From Abditibacteriaceae bacterium (GTDB lineage Bacteria > Armatimonadota > Abditibacteriia > Abditibacteriales > Abditibacteriaceae): a stretch of 64,000 bases of DNA. The stretch spans positions 1-64,000 of the forward strand of contig JAFAZH010000048.1 of NCBI GenBank assembly GCA_019239895.1, written 5' to 3'. Shown here piece after piece: positions 34,117 to 43,057 of this stretch (within the stretch, counting starts at the first letter, position 1; every line of letters begins with the position of its first letter). The position numbers and the translations under genes are program-made. The notes under the pieces were generated by a model, which did not search any database, was not told where the DNA came from, and saw nothing but the letters and a program-made list of their open reading frames with translations.

Positions 34117-35340
34117 ATGGCTGAAACTACTACTGAAACAGTTGCAGGGGTTACGGTTCCAGACCCGCGTTTATTACATGCTCTTTACGCCAACTGGGAA
34201 GAAGAGACCGAGGGCGCGGCCACCTATCGCACCCTGGCAGAACGGGAGCCGGATACGGCACGCAAGCGGACACTGTTTCAGATGGCTGAATCTGAAACGC
34301 AACACGCCCAGCGATGGGCCAGGCGGTTGGAAGAACTGGGAGCGCCCGCGCCAATTTACAAAGGTCTGCCTGGTGGTCAAGCTGATAGCTTTGCCAATCG
34401 CATCGGTGGCATGGACGCCGCGCTACGGCGCATTGAACTTGAAGAGCGACAGCATGTGGCACGCTATGGTCGCCAGATGAAAGAACTGGGGGATGAACCC
34501 AGCGTGCAAATTCTCCAAGACCTTATCGAAGATGAACGGGAGCATTCCAAAACACTCAAGTTGCTCACACGTCCAGTTGAAGAGCACCACTTTCATCAGG
34601 ATGGAGCCAGACCACGCGACCCACAAACTGCCCTGGATGCCCTGCGCGAAAAACGCGGGCGGCGCTCCCCGGCCAGTTGGATTGGCGATGCCATCTATGG
34701 CGTCAATGATGGGCTGGGCGCAATTTTCGGCATTGTTTCTGGGGTTTCAGGTGCTACGCTGGGCAATAGCAAATTCGTACTACTGGCAGGACTCTCTGGC
34801 ATGATTGCCAGTGCGCTCTCAATGGGTTCAGGAGCTTACCTGGCGGCCAAGAGCGAACGTGAAATCTACGAAGCTGAACTGCATCGCAAGCGAGAAGATT
34901 TAAAAGCGAATCCAGAAGAAGGTTTGGAAGAACTGACGCTGGCGTATCAAATCAAGGGTGTCCCCGAAGCCGACGCCCGCCGCATGGCGGAACACTTATC
35001 CAAAGACCCCGAACAATTCCTGCGCGTTTTAGCTGCCGAAGAGCTTAACTTAACCGAGGAAGCCCTAAGCAATCCGCTCGTCTCAGCGATTTCGGGCACT
35101 GTATCCACCGCTGTTGGAGCCTTTATCCCCATCATTCCCTTCTTCTTTATGCATGGCTATCCCGCCGTTATCGCGGCAGCCATTGTTTCCTTAGTTGCTC
35201 ACTTTGCAGTGGGAGCAGCGAAAACACTTATCACCGTGCGCTCGTGGTGGAGTAGTGGCTTAGAGATGACAGTCGTTGGTGCCATTGAGGGCATTGTGAC
35301 TTATGCGATTGGGGTCGGTTTAGGCCATTTAGGAGCTTAG
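34117..35340 (+). CDS. MbfA-like ferritin-VIT1 fusion (membrane iron exporter)
   Basis: The N-terminal ~165 residues form a ferritin-like four-helix bundle with carboxylate/His pairs (NWEEETEGAATYR, ESETQHAQRW, LEERQHVARYG, EDEREHSKTL). The C-terminal ~230 residues are a VIT1/CCC1 transporter: ASWIGDAIYGVNDGLGAIFGIVSG, MIASALSMGSGAYLAAKSEREIYEAEL and three further membrane helices. This is the architecture of MbfA, which exports iron and protects against peroxide stress. The 407 residues are longer than alphaproteobacterial MbfA because of the linker after the ferritin part. No Fur or Irr box was recognised upstream. Confidence 0.88.
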   Translation: MAETTTETVAGVTVPDPRLLHALYANWEEETEGAATYRTLAEREPDTARKRTLFQMAESETQHAQRWARRLEELGAPAPIYKGLPGGQADSFANRIGGMDAALRRIELEERQHVARYGRQMKELGDEPSVQILQDLIEDEREHSKTLKLLTRPVEEHHFHQDGARPRDPQTALDALREKRGRRSPASWIGDAIYGVNDGLGAIFGIVSGVSGATLGNSKFVLLAGLSGMIASALSMGSGAYLAAKSEREIYEAELHRKREDLKANPEEGLEELTLAYQIKGVPEADARRMAEHLSKDPEQFLRVLAAEELNLTEEALSNPLVSAISGTVSTAVGAFIPIIPFFFMHGYPAVIAAAIVSLVAHFAVGAAKTLITVRSWWSSGLEMTVVGAIEGIVTYAIGVGLGHLGA

Positions 35341-35347
35341 TTGAGGC

Positions 35348-36163
35348 TTATCTTTTATTCGCAGGCATCTTAAATTTTTGACTATATTCAAGTGTGTAAC
35401 GAATTAGGTCTAGAGTTGCAGTCACATCGTCCGCTGGCGCTTTTAATCCTGGATTATGACGACCCACCCAGGCTCGTTCGATTAGAGGCTCCCATGTCTT
35501 CTCCAATGTCTCTTGTGCCCAGCGCGCCGCACAGGGTTTGGAAACGATAGTACCATATTGAAGCGTATAGAGGATGCGGCACAGGCTGAGGACAGAATAG
35601 GTCTGATACCCCCAACCGTCTATCTGAGTAGGCTCGTCGAGGATTTGCATTGCCCATTCTTGTAAAGCAGCAAACATTGCCCGCCGTAAGTCGTCTGGCG
35701 CGACGGGGTCAATGAGAGTTTGCGGCGAAGGCCCGATCAATGTTATGCCACTTTCGCGTAGGACATAACGGTGAACGTCCCAGGTATGGTCATGCAGCTC
35801 CATTTTAAGACGTTCATTGCTGCCACGCTCAATGTTGGGGTGCAGCGCATAGGCTGGGTCATAGCGGCGCAACGCTTGCTGCGAAATGTAGGAGCCTTCA
35901 AGTTGTATGGCCCACGGCGAGTCCATTATGCCGATACGGTCATGCATAGCTTGCAACGACTCAAAAAGAGCGCCTGAAATCTCTTTATCTGTGACTACGA
36001 CAAAATCTATATCGCTAGCCTCGTCGAAATCGCCAGTCGCCAGGGAGCCATCCAAATACATGCCGATAAAGTGACTGCCCAAAATGCTCTGCACAGCAGG
36101 TAGTAATTCGAGCAGCACAACATTCACGTCGGGGTAAGGCGTAGGATATGGAGCGTTGTTCAT
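35348..36163 (-). CDS. aadA-like nucleotidyltransferase (DUF4111)
   Basis: The protein has the nucleotidyltransferase motif GSLATGDFDEASDIDFVVVT and a DUF4111-like C-terminal helical domain (LSLCRILYTLQYGTIVSKPCAARWA). This is the organisation of aminoglycoside 3''-adenylyltransferases. Many chromosomal relatives do not confer resistance, so the substrate is not inferred. The frame opens with TTG at 36232, but homologous sequence begins at ATG 36163 (NNAPYPTPYPDVN). It lies downstream of the ABC exporter, overlapping its untranslated end, and may share its transcript. Confidence 0.82.
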   Translation of the reverse strand: MNNAPYPTPYPDVNVVLLELLPAVQSILGSHFIGMYLDGSLATGDFDEASDIDFVVVTDKEISGALFESLQAMHDRIGIMDSPWAIQLEGSYISQQALRRYDPAYALHPNIERGSNERLKMELHDHTWDVHRYVLRESGITLIGPSPQTLIDPVAPDDLRRAMFAALQEWAMQILDEPTQIDGWGYQTYSVLSLCRILYTLQYGTIVSKPCAARWAQETLEKTWEPLIERAWVGRHNPGLKAPADDVTATLDLIRYTLEYSQKFKMPANKR

Positions 36164-36232
36164 AAAGAGGTTGTAAGACGAACCGCAGCAGTTGTCTTGG
36201 CTCTTCACTTGCTTCCTGGATGAACTCCTCAA

Positions 36233-38740
36233 CTAACCGCCAACGGCATAGACTTCATTCATTGCTTTTTGAGCATTGACGAGCTTATAGAATACACCGT
36301 GCAGTGCCATGAGTTGATCGTGGGTGCCTTGTTCGGCGATTTTCCCGTGATCAAGCACAATTAGGCGGTCGGCGTTGCGCAGGGTGCTCAGGCGATGCGC
36401 GATAGCGAAAGTGGTACGCCCTTTGATGAGGTTGCGCAGGGCTTGCTGAATCTGTTGCTCGGTTTCGGTATCAACCGAAGCGGTGGCCTCATCGAGAATG
36501 AGAATTCTGGGGTCGTGCAGGATAGCGCGGGCAATGGAGATGCGTTGACGTTCGCCACCAGACAAGCGGGTGCCCCGCTCGCCAACGACCGTATCGTAAC
36601 CATCAGGAAAACTCACGATAAAATCATGGGCATAGGCCGCCTGGGCTGCGCGCATGACTTCACCTGGTGTAGCATCCAGCTTGCCATAGGCGATGTTACT
36701 GAAGATGGAACCATGAAAAAGATAAGGCTCTTGTAAGACAACGCCGATTTGATGGCGCAGATCATCACGTTTAATTTCTCGAATGTCAACACCATCTACC
36801 AGCAGGCTACCTTCATCCACATCATAAAAGCGCATTAAGAGATTGATGAGCGTGCTCTTACCCGCGCCACTATGTCCCACCAGGCCAATCATCTCGCCGG
36901 GTTCGACTTCCAGGTTCACATCATTTAAGACAGGTCGGTGCTTATCGTAACCAAAGGTGACATGACGAAATTCGACACGCCCGCCCACCTGCGGCATGGC
37001 AATGGCATCAGCACGCTCCTGAATTTCTGGCGTGGTATCCAGAATTTCAAAGACACGTTCGGCGGCTGTCATAGCGCGCGTTAAGAAGTTCACTAATCGA
37101 GTAAGCTGCTGCACCGGGCCGTAGAGCCGGGCGAGGAGGCCAGTAAAGAGAGTCAACGCGCCTAAAGTCAGGGTGTTACCTAACACCTGGCGACCACCAA
37201 AATACCAGGTGATTGGCCCGCCCAAACCCATAATAAAGCCCAGTGTGGGGTAAAAGGCGGCGGCTTTGCGCTCAACGCGCATGGTGGCATCGCGTAGTTC
37301 ACTGCTCTTGGTGAGAAACCGCCCGACTTCGCGTTCTTCCTGCGCAAAAGCCCGCACCACACGCACCCCACTTAGTGAATCGGCTAAGCGCGCACCGAGA
37401 ACGGAGTTTTGATGCCAGACCCGCCGCCACAACTTCATCAGGCCACGCCAGTAAGTATTCGTCCCAAAGACCACGAAGGGTACCGGAGCTAATACCGCTA
37501 AGGCGAGGAGCCAACTGCGCGAGAACATAATCACCACCACGCCGACAATGGTCAGCGTTGAGATAATAATGTTTTCGGCACCATCGAGCAGGAAATTCTG
37601 CAACATGCCCACATCGTTTTGCACGCGGCTCATCACGGCCCCCACCTCGCGCTTATCATAAAAGGCGAGTGATAAACGTTGGAGATGGGAATAAAGCTGC
37701 GCCCGCACATCATGCAGCACCCGCGCTCCCAGAAAGGCGGCAGTGCGCCCTCGTATAATGTCCACCACAGTAGACATGAAAGAGGCCAGGACAATGGCAA
37801 TAACAATTAAGCCCAACGCGCGATACCGCTCAGGACTGGCCGGGGTGATCGAGATAGCCAGCCGATTGCTATTGCGCGAAACCTGAAACACATTGTCTAC
37901 CAGGCGCGCAAATAGAATCTGGGGCACGAAGGACAAGGACGTACTGATGATGCTGCAAACACCGCTGCCGATAGCCATCCACTTATAAGGGCCAAGATAA
38001 TTCATCAAACGGCGCAACGCCTGCCACTTGTTGACGCAGAAGGGGCAAACTTCAGAATCGAGGGGAAGCGGTTTGCCGCAAGTTGGGCAGATGCGACGTT
38101 GCCACTTGGCGTCCTGCTGTAATTCGGTGGCTAAAGAGCCATGCTCGCGCAAATGCTCCAAGTGCCGCGCCGCGAGGGTGAGTTCTTTAGAGCGGGCTTG
38201 CGACGAGCGCAGAACTTCCACGACCCGCTCGGTTTCTACCTTCGTCTCCGGGCGCGGCTCCACCACCTTGTGGGTTGGCGGCTGGCCATCAACTTCTATA
38301 GTTTTGCTATCAGGTAGAGTTCCATTTACACCGTGATCTGAACCGACTCCGTCTTGGACAATGCCATTGGGACTGGGCTTGCGCAGGCGCACTTCGAGGG
38401 TCGCCGCGCCAACCAAACTCTTGGTCTCGGCAGCGACAACTTCTTGCATCGGGACATCAAGATCAATTGATATATCCGAGGCTTGACCCTTAGGGGGCGT
38501 GGCCGCTTTGCCATTCTGGTCATGCCCGTTAACCGAAAGTACCAGAAAGCGTTCAGGAGTTGCCACCAGGTAACGCTCCCCCCACCGACCAGCGGCATCC
38601 AGATCGGCCTGGACTTTAAGCAGGGCATCACCATTGACACCAATAGCACTTAACTTTTGGTTTACGGCATCGGGTAATTGAATACTCTCTTCTAACAGTG
38701 CAGCGGCGGGAGTATCAAGGGATAAATTCTGAGTTGGCAT
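36233..38740 (-). CDS. ABC exporter with an N-terminal extension and zinc ribbon
   Basis: Residues ~245-580 form a six-helix ABC exporter domain (PYKWMAIGSGVCSIISTSL, YDKREVGAVMSRVQNDVG). Residues ~600-835 form the ATPase with Walker A GHSGAGKST, signature LSGGERQR, Walker B ILILDEA and the H-loop AHRLST. About 240 residues precede this, starting with a module containing RYLVATPERFLVLSVNG and ending in a CPTCGKPLP-x5-VCPFC zinc ribbon at ~218-235. That extension is unusual for a half-transporter of the MsbA/LmrA type. It would dimerise in the inner membrane to export lipids or drugs; the substrate is unknown. Confidence 0.9.
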   Translation of the reverse strand: MPTQNLSLDTPAAALLEESIQLPDAVNQKLSAIGVNGDALLKVQADLDAAGRWGERYLVATPERFLVLSVNGHDQNGKAATPPKGQASDISIDLDVPMQEVVAAETKSLVGAATLEVRLRKPSPNGIVQDGVGSDHGVNGTLPDSKTIEVDGQPPTHKVVEPRPETKVETERVVEVLRSSQARSKELTLAARHLEHLREHGSLATELQQDAKWQRRICPTCGKPLPLDSEVCPFCVNKWQALRRLMNYLGPYKWMAIGSGVCSIISTSLSFVPQILFARLVDNVFQVSRNSNRLAISITPASPERYRALGLIVIAIVLASFMSTVVDIIRGRTAAFLGARVLHDVRAQLYSHLQRLSLAFYDKREVGAVMSRVQNDVGMLQNFLLDGAENIIISTLTIVGVVVIMFSRSWLLALAVLAPVPFVVFGTNTYWRGLMKLWRRVWHQNSVLGARLADSLSGVRVVRAFAQEEREVGRFLTKSSELRDATMRVERKAAAFYPTLGFIMGLGGPITWYFGGRQVLGNTLTLGALTLFTGLLARLYGPVQQLTRLVNFLTRAMTAAERVFEILDTTPEIQERADAIAMPQVGGRVEFRHVTFGYDKHRPVLNDVNLEVEPGEMIGLVGHSGAGKSTLINLLMRFYDVDEGSLLVDGVDIREIKRDDLRHQIGVVLQEPYLFHGSIFSNIAYGKLDATPGEVMRAAQAAYAHDFIVSFPDGYDTVVGERGTRLSGGERQRISIARAILHDPRILILDEATASVDTETEQQIQQALRNLIKGRTTFAIAHRLSTLRNADRLIVLDHGKIAEQGTHDQLMALHGVFYKLVNAQKAMNEVYAVGG

Positions 38741-38803
38741 CTATATCAGTATGCGCGTCTAGAGACAATCTGGCAATCTGCTGGATTCACCAAAAAGGGG
38801 AAG

Positions 38804-38885
38804 AAGAATACAGAAGACAGGAAACAGAACACCCAGAAGTTAGAGTTGCCTCGTTTTCTGTATCCTGTTTCCCGTATTCTGTATT
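38804..38885. repeat. Imperfect long inverted repeat (AATACAG/CTGTATT words)
   Basis: The left arm near 38807-38840 (AATACAG, GGAAACAG words) pairs imperfectly with the right arm near 38852-38885 (CTGTATCCTGTTTCC and CGTATTCTGTATT). The last bases overlap the 3' end of the PHP gene. Same architecture as the other long repeats but more degenerate. Confidence 0.7.
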
Positions 38886-40345
38886 TACCGTGTTCTTTGC
38901 CACAAGATGCGCCCATACAGATAAAGTCCATCCAGGATAATCCACGCGACGATGGCGTGGAGCGGGGTCAGATGAGCCAGGGTGTTGGTTTTGACAGGAG
39001 CGGTTGCTTTGAAGGTGGCGCCCATTGTCAGTAGAGCAGCATCTATAGAGCCGAGGAAAGCCAGTAACATCAGCAAGCAGCCAGATAAACGACCCACCAG
39101 GCGACGACGGCGCAGAAAATCCACGGCGCGGCTGGGGCCAAGCGACATGGCAGCCGGACGGCCTGATGCGGCACCCCAGGCAACTAAAAGGGATATAAGG
39201 CCCAAGAGACCTAAAAGGGCATTGATGCGTTGCGCGGGGGCCAGTTCACCCCAGGCCGCACGCACAGCTAACGGCAAGCCACTCAGGTGTTTGAGCCGCG
39301 CCTGTCGCTGGTCATAGGTTTCAGGTGTATCATCATCATTAAGAGCAAAAGCCGCCGCCGTTTTGCGCAGGCGCAGGGCGCGCAGCACCTTATCAGGATT
39401 ATTCAAGCCGCGTGGCAGCAGCGTCCAGGTAAAGCAGCGTGACCCGCTTTTGGAAAGGGTGTCGGTGGCAGTCGTAGCAATCAGATGGCGCTGTTTATCC
39501 ACTTGCGCTACTTCGTGGCTCCAGATTACACCGTTCCAGCCTTCAAAGCCATCCACCCCCATTTGAATTAATTGGGCAATGGAATATTTAGCAGGCGACC
39601 AGGGGTGCGCGACAATGACCATCGCTCCTTGCCTTCGGGCCGCTTTGATGGCATCCGCAACGGACATATCGCGTGCCGAAATTGCGCTCTTCAGTCCCAA
39701 CAAAACTAAGTGCGCATCACCATGATACTCGCAACCATTGAGCAACAGCATGTCAGGATTGGCAGCGCGCAAGGCTGAGATTTCAGCCACTGGCATGAGG
39801 GTATTGGAATCGGTAAAAGCCAGACCCGCAAAACCCCGCGCCCGATGCCAATCAATCTGTTGCTGCGGGGTCAACAGGCCATTGGAACGCAGGGTGTGCG
39901 TGTGAAAATCGAAAGCGGTAAAGGGTGTAACAAGGCGGCGCGATGGAGTCAGAAAAGACGATAGGTAGTAAACCGCACCAAATGATTGCAGCACAATTAA
40001 GATGCAGAGTGGTAGTAACGGTTTGCGCCATTCGCCCAGGTGGGCCAACAACCACCACGCCGCCACACCGAGTAGCATAAGAACGACCAACCAGATGGCA
40101 CCTTTTGGCCCCACTTGTTGCGCCAGGTTGCCAGCAAAAGCCAGGACAGCGCCAAAGGTTTGGAGCCAGCCAACGGGCACTTCCTGCAATTGCGCACGCG
40201 GTTGAAAATTAGGGGCGGTAAAGCCCGTCATCATAATGCGTAGGGGTCGCTCAGGGGGCCAGGGAGCGATGTCACCAAACCGACTGCGCAAGGTCGCAAC
40301 CACGACACACAAGACCAGTGCAGCCAGGGCAATACGCCCGGCCAT
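38885..40345 (-). CDS. Membrane protein with a PHP-type metal-dependent hydrolase domain
   Basis: About three N-terminal membrane helices (ALAALVLCVVVATL, AIWLVVLMLLGVAAWWLL, LPLCILIVLQSFGAVYYLSS) lead into a PHP domain near residues 145-330. Its markers are FDFHTHTLRSNG, LTPQQQIDWHRARGFAGLAFTDSNTL, LLNGCEYHG and VIVAHPWSP. The usual TDHN metal ligand motif reads TDSN, so one metal site may be altered. Three C-terminal membrane helices follow. PHP domains hydrolyse phosphate esters, including DNA polymerase-associated and histidinol-phosphate types; the substrate of membrane forms is unknown. No clear ribosome site precedes the ATG at 40345. Confidence 0.78.
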   Translation of the reverse strand: MAGRIALAALVLCVVVATLRSRFGDIAPWPPERPLRIMMTGFTAPNFQPRAQLQEVPVGWLQTFGAVLAFAGNLAQQVGPKGAIWLVVLMLLGVAAWWLLAHLGEWRKPLLPLCILIVLQSFGAVYYLSSFLTPSRRLVTPFTAFDFHTHTLRSNGLLTPQQQIDWHRARGFAGLAFTDSNTLMPVAEISALRAANPDMLLLNGCEYHGDAHLVLLGLKSAISARDMSVADAIKAARRQGAMVIVAHPWSPAKYSIAQLIQMGVDGFEGWNGVIWSHEVAQVDKQRHLIATTATDTLSKSGSRCFTWTLLPRGLNNPDKVLRALRLRKTAAAFALNDDDTPETYDQRQARLKHLSGLPLAVRAAWGELAPAQRINALLGLLGLISLLVAWGAASGRPAAMSLGPSRAVDFLRRRRLVGRLSGCLLMLLAFLGSIDAALLTMGATFKATAPVKTNTLAHLTPLHAIVAWIILDGLYLYGRILWQRTR

Positions 40346-40668
40346 AGCGCGCAGGGGGCTGGCCCTTTGTGCTCCCAGTTCCGCTGCGCCCCGCGAGGGA
40401 GTGCGCCCGGCAAACTTTAAGCCGATGGCGCATCGCCTCCACTGAGCTTGGGAAAGTTGCGCCTCGTGCCCGTGTTTATGGCTTTACGGTGTCTAAAGTT
40501 GAGCTTGTCGGTGCGGTGTTTTTGGTGCGAAGAAGACAATGTCACAACCAGAGCATATCCTCACGTAATCTTAACAATCGGCTATAAGCCTATGATAAAC
40601 TAATCGGCGTCGGACAGTATAATCAAACATTTAAGACTCTTTAGTATTTTACGACGTGCGGAGGAGCT
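40346..40668. other. Divergent intergenic region
   Basis: About 320 bp lie between the PHP protein and the NtrC-type regulator. The only signal seen is a TATAAT at 40618-40623 on the plus strand, about 45 nt before the regulator ATG. No convincing gene, terminator or repeat is visible. Confidence 0.6.
40618..40623 (+). promoter_or_regulatory. Possible -10 box for the NtrC-type regulator
   Basis: A perfect TATAAT lies 46 nt before the ATG at 40669. No good TTGACA-like -35 is found at 16-18 nt. A strong GGAGGAG ribosome site precedes the start. Confidence 0.4.
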
Positions 40669-42168
40669 ATGCCCGGTCAGAATATTCTTGTCATTGATGA
40701 TGAAAAGCATTTATGCGAACTACTCACCGATGTTTTATCGCGTGATGAGCATCGCGTCCAGAGCGCCAATACGGGTACCGCTGGTCTGGCTTTGCTTTCT
40801 GAATCGGACAGCGAATTCGATATGGTCTTCACCGACATGAAGCTCCCGGATATGACGGGCATTCAAGTGCTTAAAGAAGTTAAACGCCGCACGCCCCAGA
40901 TGCCCGTTGTGATGATGACCGGTTTTGCCACCAAAGAAACAGCGGTCGAAGCCATGCGTCTGGGAGCTTACGATTATCTGGCTAAACCCTTCAACATCGC
41001 CGACATTTCCCTGGTGGCTCGCCGCGCTCTGGAACGTAATCAACTCATTGATGAGAACCGCTATCTGCGTGACGAGTTGCGCGCCCGTTATAACTTCGAT
41101 AACATCGTTGGTTCCTCCGACCTTATTCAAGCCGCCTATGTTCTGGCCGCCAAAGTTGCCAATCAAAACGCCACGGTACTCATTACAGGCGAAAGCGGCA
41201 CCGGAAAAGAGGTGTTGGCCCGCACTATTCATTACCAGAGCGGTCGTGCCGATAAACCCTTTGTCAAGGTGAACTGTGCCGCTCTCCCGGAACATTTATT
41301 GGAAGATGAATTATTCGGCCACGAGAAAGGCTCCTTTACCGATGCCCATACCCAGCGCATTGGCCGTTTTGAATGGGCGCACACTGGCACCTTGTTCTTG
41401 GATGAAATTGGCGAAGTCTCCTTACCTGTGCAGGTTAAGTTATTGCGCGTTTTACAAGAGCGCGAATTCGAGCGGATTGGTTCTTCTAAAACTATCCGTG
41501 TAGATGTGCGTATCATTGCCGCCACCAATAAAGATTTGCAAAAAGCGATTGCCGATGGCTCATTCCGCGAAGACCTGTTTTATCGTCTCAACGTGGTGCC
41601 CATCGAATTGCCGCCGCTCCGCGAACGGCGGGCCGACATTCCGCTTTTAGTAGAGCACTTCATCAAGAAATATTGCGAAGAAACCGGACGGAGTCTGTTG
41701 AGCGTAGATGATGGGGCCATGCAGATGTTGCAGGATCATCCCTGGCGCGGCAATATCCGCGAGCTTGAAAATTGCATTGAGCGTGCAGTCATTCTCGCCG
41801 AAGATGATGTAATCCAGGCGCGGCACCTTTTACTGGCTCCCGAAGGCTTGAACGTCCAGAACGCCCAGGCTTGGGCCGTTTCACCGCAAGGCACCCCGGT
41901 CGCGGGCCTGCACAAAGACAAGGCAGAGCCGTTGCCAACCCTGCGCGAAGCCGAAGCCCGCTTAATTGCCCAGGCCATAGAGCGAGCCGGAGGCGACGAA
42001 GCCGTTGCTGCAAAGATGCTAGATATTGATGTTGAAACATTGCTGGCAAAACGACAGGTGATTGAACCTGTAGCAGTGAAAGAACCCATTACGGCCAGTT
42101 TCGCTGATGGTCAAGGCCAAGGGACTGAAGCCAGCCATGCTAAGAAAGCCGTCAGCAAGAAGCGTTAG
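40669..42168 (+). CDS. NtrC-family sigma54-activator-like response regulator with a variant GAFTGA loop
   Basis: The receiver domain carries ILVIDDEKH, phosphoacceptor Asp in VFTDMKLPDM and YLAKPF. The AAA+ domain has Walker A GESGTGKE near residue 171, Walker B GTLFLDEIGE, sensor and arginine-finger regions and FREDLFYRLNVVPIELPPLR. The sigma54-contact loop reads GSFTDA at residues 221-226, where the family has GAFTGA. A Fis-like C-terminal segment (LIAQAIERAGGDEAVAAKMLDI) is weak in its recognition helix. The family activates sigma54 promoters, but the loop variant leaves that in doubt here. No cognate kinase is adjacent. GGAGGAG sits 3 nt before the ATG. Confidence 0.9.
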   Translation: MPGQNILVIDDEKHLCELLTDVLSRDEHRVQSANTGTAGLALLSESDSEFDMVFTDMKLPDMTGIQVLKEVKRRTPQMPVVMMTGFATKETAVEAMRLGAYDYLAKPFNIADISLVARRALERNQLIDENRYLRDELRARYNFDNIVGSSDLIQAAYVLAAKVANQNATVLITGESGTGKEVLARTIHYQSGRADKPFVKVNCAALPEHLLEDELFGHEKGSFTDAHTQRIGRFEWAHTGTLFLDEIGEVSLPVQVKLLRVLQEREFERIGSSKTIRVDVRIIAATNKDLQKAIADGSFREDLFYRLNVVPIELPPLRERRADIPLLVEHFIKKYCEETGRSLLSVDDGAMQMLQDHPWRGNIRELENCIERAVILAEDDVIQARHLLLAPEGLNVQNAQAWAVSPQGTPVAGLHKDKAEPLPTLREAEARLIAQAIERAGGDEAVAAKMLDIDVETLLAKRQVIEPVAVKEPITASFADGQGQGTEASHAKKAVSKKR

Positions 42169-42183
42169 CTCACGTAGTTCTGA

Positions 42184-42213
42184 TTGACAGCAGCATCTTA
42201 AATTCGTTATAAT
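42184..42213 (+). promoter_or_regulatory. Consensus sigma70 promoter of the pyr operon
   Basis: TTGACA (42184-42189) and TATAAT (42208-42213) are both perfect, spaced 18 nt. Transcription should start near 42220 and run into the PyrR-type leader. Confidence 0.85.
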
Positions 42214-42234
42214 CATCCAGGTCTTAGTTACAAG

Positions 42235-42268
42235 CCCTTTTAAACACGTCCTGAGAGGCGCGCAAAGG
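42235..42268 (+). promoter_or_regulatory. pyrR-binding site: PyrR-binding loop in the pyr leader
   Basis: The segment reads CCTTT, then TAAACACGTCCTGAGAGGC, then AAAGG. CCTTT pairs with AAAGG, leaving the conserved TTTAA...GTCCxGAGAGGC loop known from PyrR-regulated leaders. With UMP bound, PyrR stabilises this anti-antiterminator and lets the terminator at 42313-42352 form. The match to the known consensus is close; binding is inferred. Confidence 0.85.
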
Positions 42269-42312
42269 CAACCATGAAAATTCAACACTCTCATTTTGTA
42301 GGTATAAGCACG

Positions 42313-42352
42313 GCCCTTGCCTCCCGACCTGTCGGGGAGCAGGGGCTTTTTT
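42313..42352 (+). terminator. Attenuator terminator of the pyr operon
   Basis: A GC-rich stem, GCCCTTGCCTCCCGAC (42313-42328) with TCGGGGAGCAGGGGC (42332-42346), is followed by six T. It ends 8 nt before the pyrR start and follows the PyrR-binding loop, so it is the regulated terminator. Confidence 0.88.
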
Positions 42353-42360
42353 ATTAAACC

Positions 42361-42921
42361 GTGGCACATCACTTAAAAGAAAAACGAGAAGAGCGCGTCC
42401 CTGGGGTCTTGATGGATGAAGCCGACATCACCCGCGCCTTAAAACGTATTGCCCATGAAATTGTGGAGCGCAATCGTGGTGCCCGCGATCTGGTCATCGT
42501 CGGCGTCCCAACGCGTGGCGTGCCCCTGGCCGAGCGGATTGCCACGCAAATCAGCCAGATTGAGAACTATCATACGCCCACTGGCGCTTTAGATGTCACG
42601 CTGTACCGTGATGACTACGGCACCCGGCAGGCCATACCGCAGAGCACTAAAATTAATTTCTCGATTACGGGCAAAACGGTAGTCTTAGTGGACGATGTGC
42701 TCTTTACCGGGCGCACGGTGCGCTCAGCCTTAAATGCCTTGAACGACCTGGGCCGCCCCGCTGCCGTGCAACTGGCCGTGCTCATAGATCGCGGCCATCG
42801 AGAGCTACCAATCCGCGCCGATTTCGTGGGCAAAAACGTGCCCACCGCGCGTAACGAGAATGTCACAGTGCGTGTGAAGGAAACAGATCGGGAAGATATT
42901 GTGCGTGTGGAGAAACTTTAA
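42361..42921 (+). CDS. pyrR: Bifunctional regulator PyrR / uracil phosphoribosyltransferase
   Basis: The protein has the type I phosphoribosyltransferase PRPP loop VVLVDDVLFTGRTVRSALNAL and the PyrR segments ALKRIAHEIVERNRG, LVIVGVPTRGVPLAERIA and YRDDY. It binds the pyr leader RNA and lowers transcription when UMP is high. It also has weak uracil phosphoribosyltransferase activity in known members. Start GTG 42361 gives 186 residues; ATG 42412 (DEADITRAL) better matches the usual N-terminus and is equally possible. First gene of the pyrimidine operon. Confidence 0.94.
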   Translation: MAHHLKEKREERVPGVLMDEADITRALKRIAHEIVERNRGARDLVIVGVPTRGVPLAERIATQISQIENYHTPTGALDVTLYRDDYGTRQAIPQSTKINFSITGKTVVLVDDVLFTGRTVRSALNALNDLGRPAAVQLAVLIDRGHRELPIRADFVGKNVPTARNENVTVRVKETDREDIVRVEKL

Positions 42922-43047
42922 CCACAGAGACACAGAGGCACAGAGAAAATGCGAATAGAGCAGAGAAGATTTAAAGCAATCATGCACCGCATCAATTGGC
43001 ATACTCATCTTCTACTCTTCAAACTCTGTGCCTCTGTGTCTCTGTGG
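42922..43047. repeat. Long inverted repeat (CACAGAG words), between pyrR and pyrB
   Basis: Arms 42922-42945 and 43024-43047 are perfect 24-nt complements made of CACAGAGA/TCTCTGTG near-tandem words, with a 78-nt spacer containing CATCTTCTA. The right arm lies immediately upstream of the pyrB start, so ribosome access may be affected. Confidence 0.9.
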
Positions 43048-43057
43048 TGATATTCCC

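Noticed and set aside
35348..36163. Aminoglycoside resistance gene
   Set aside because: The fold matches aadA-like enzymes, but chromosomal relatives have varied or unknown substrates and there is no mobile context.
40369..40587. 72-residue plus-strand frame in the PHP-NtrC gap
   Set aside because: Low complexity, no ribosome site and overlap with the PHP start; probably not coding.
43028..43057. GTG start for pyrB at 43028
   Set aside because: The first ten codons are the arm of the inverted repeat; the family N-terminus begins at the TTG at 43058.
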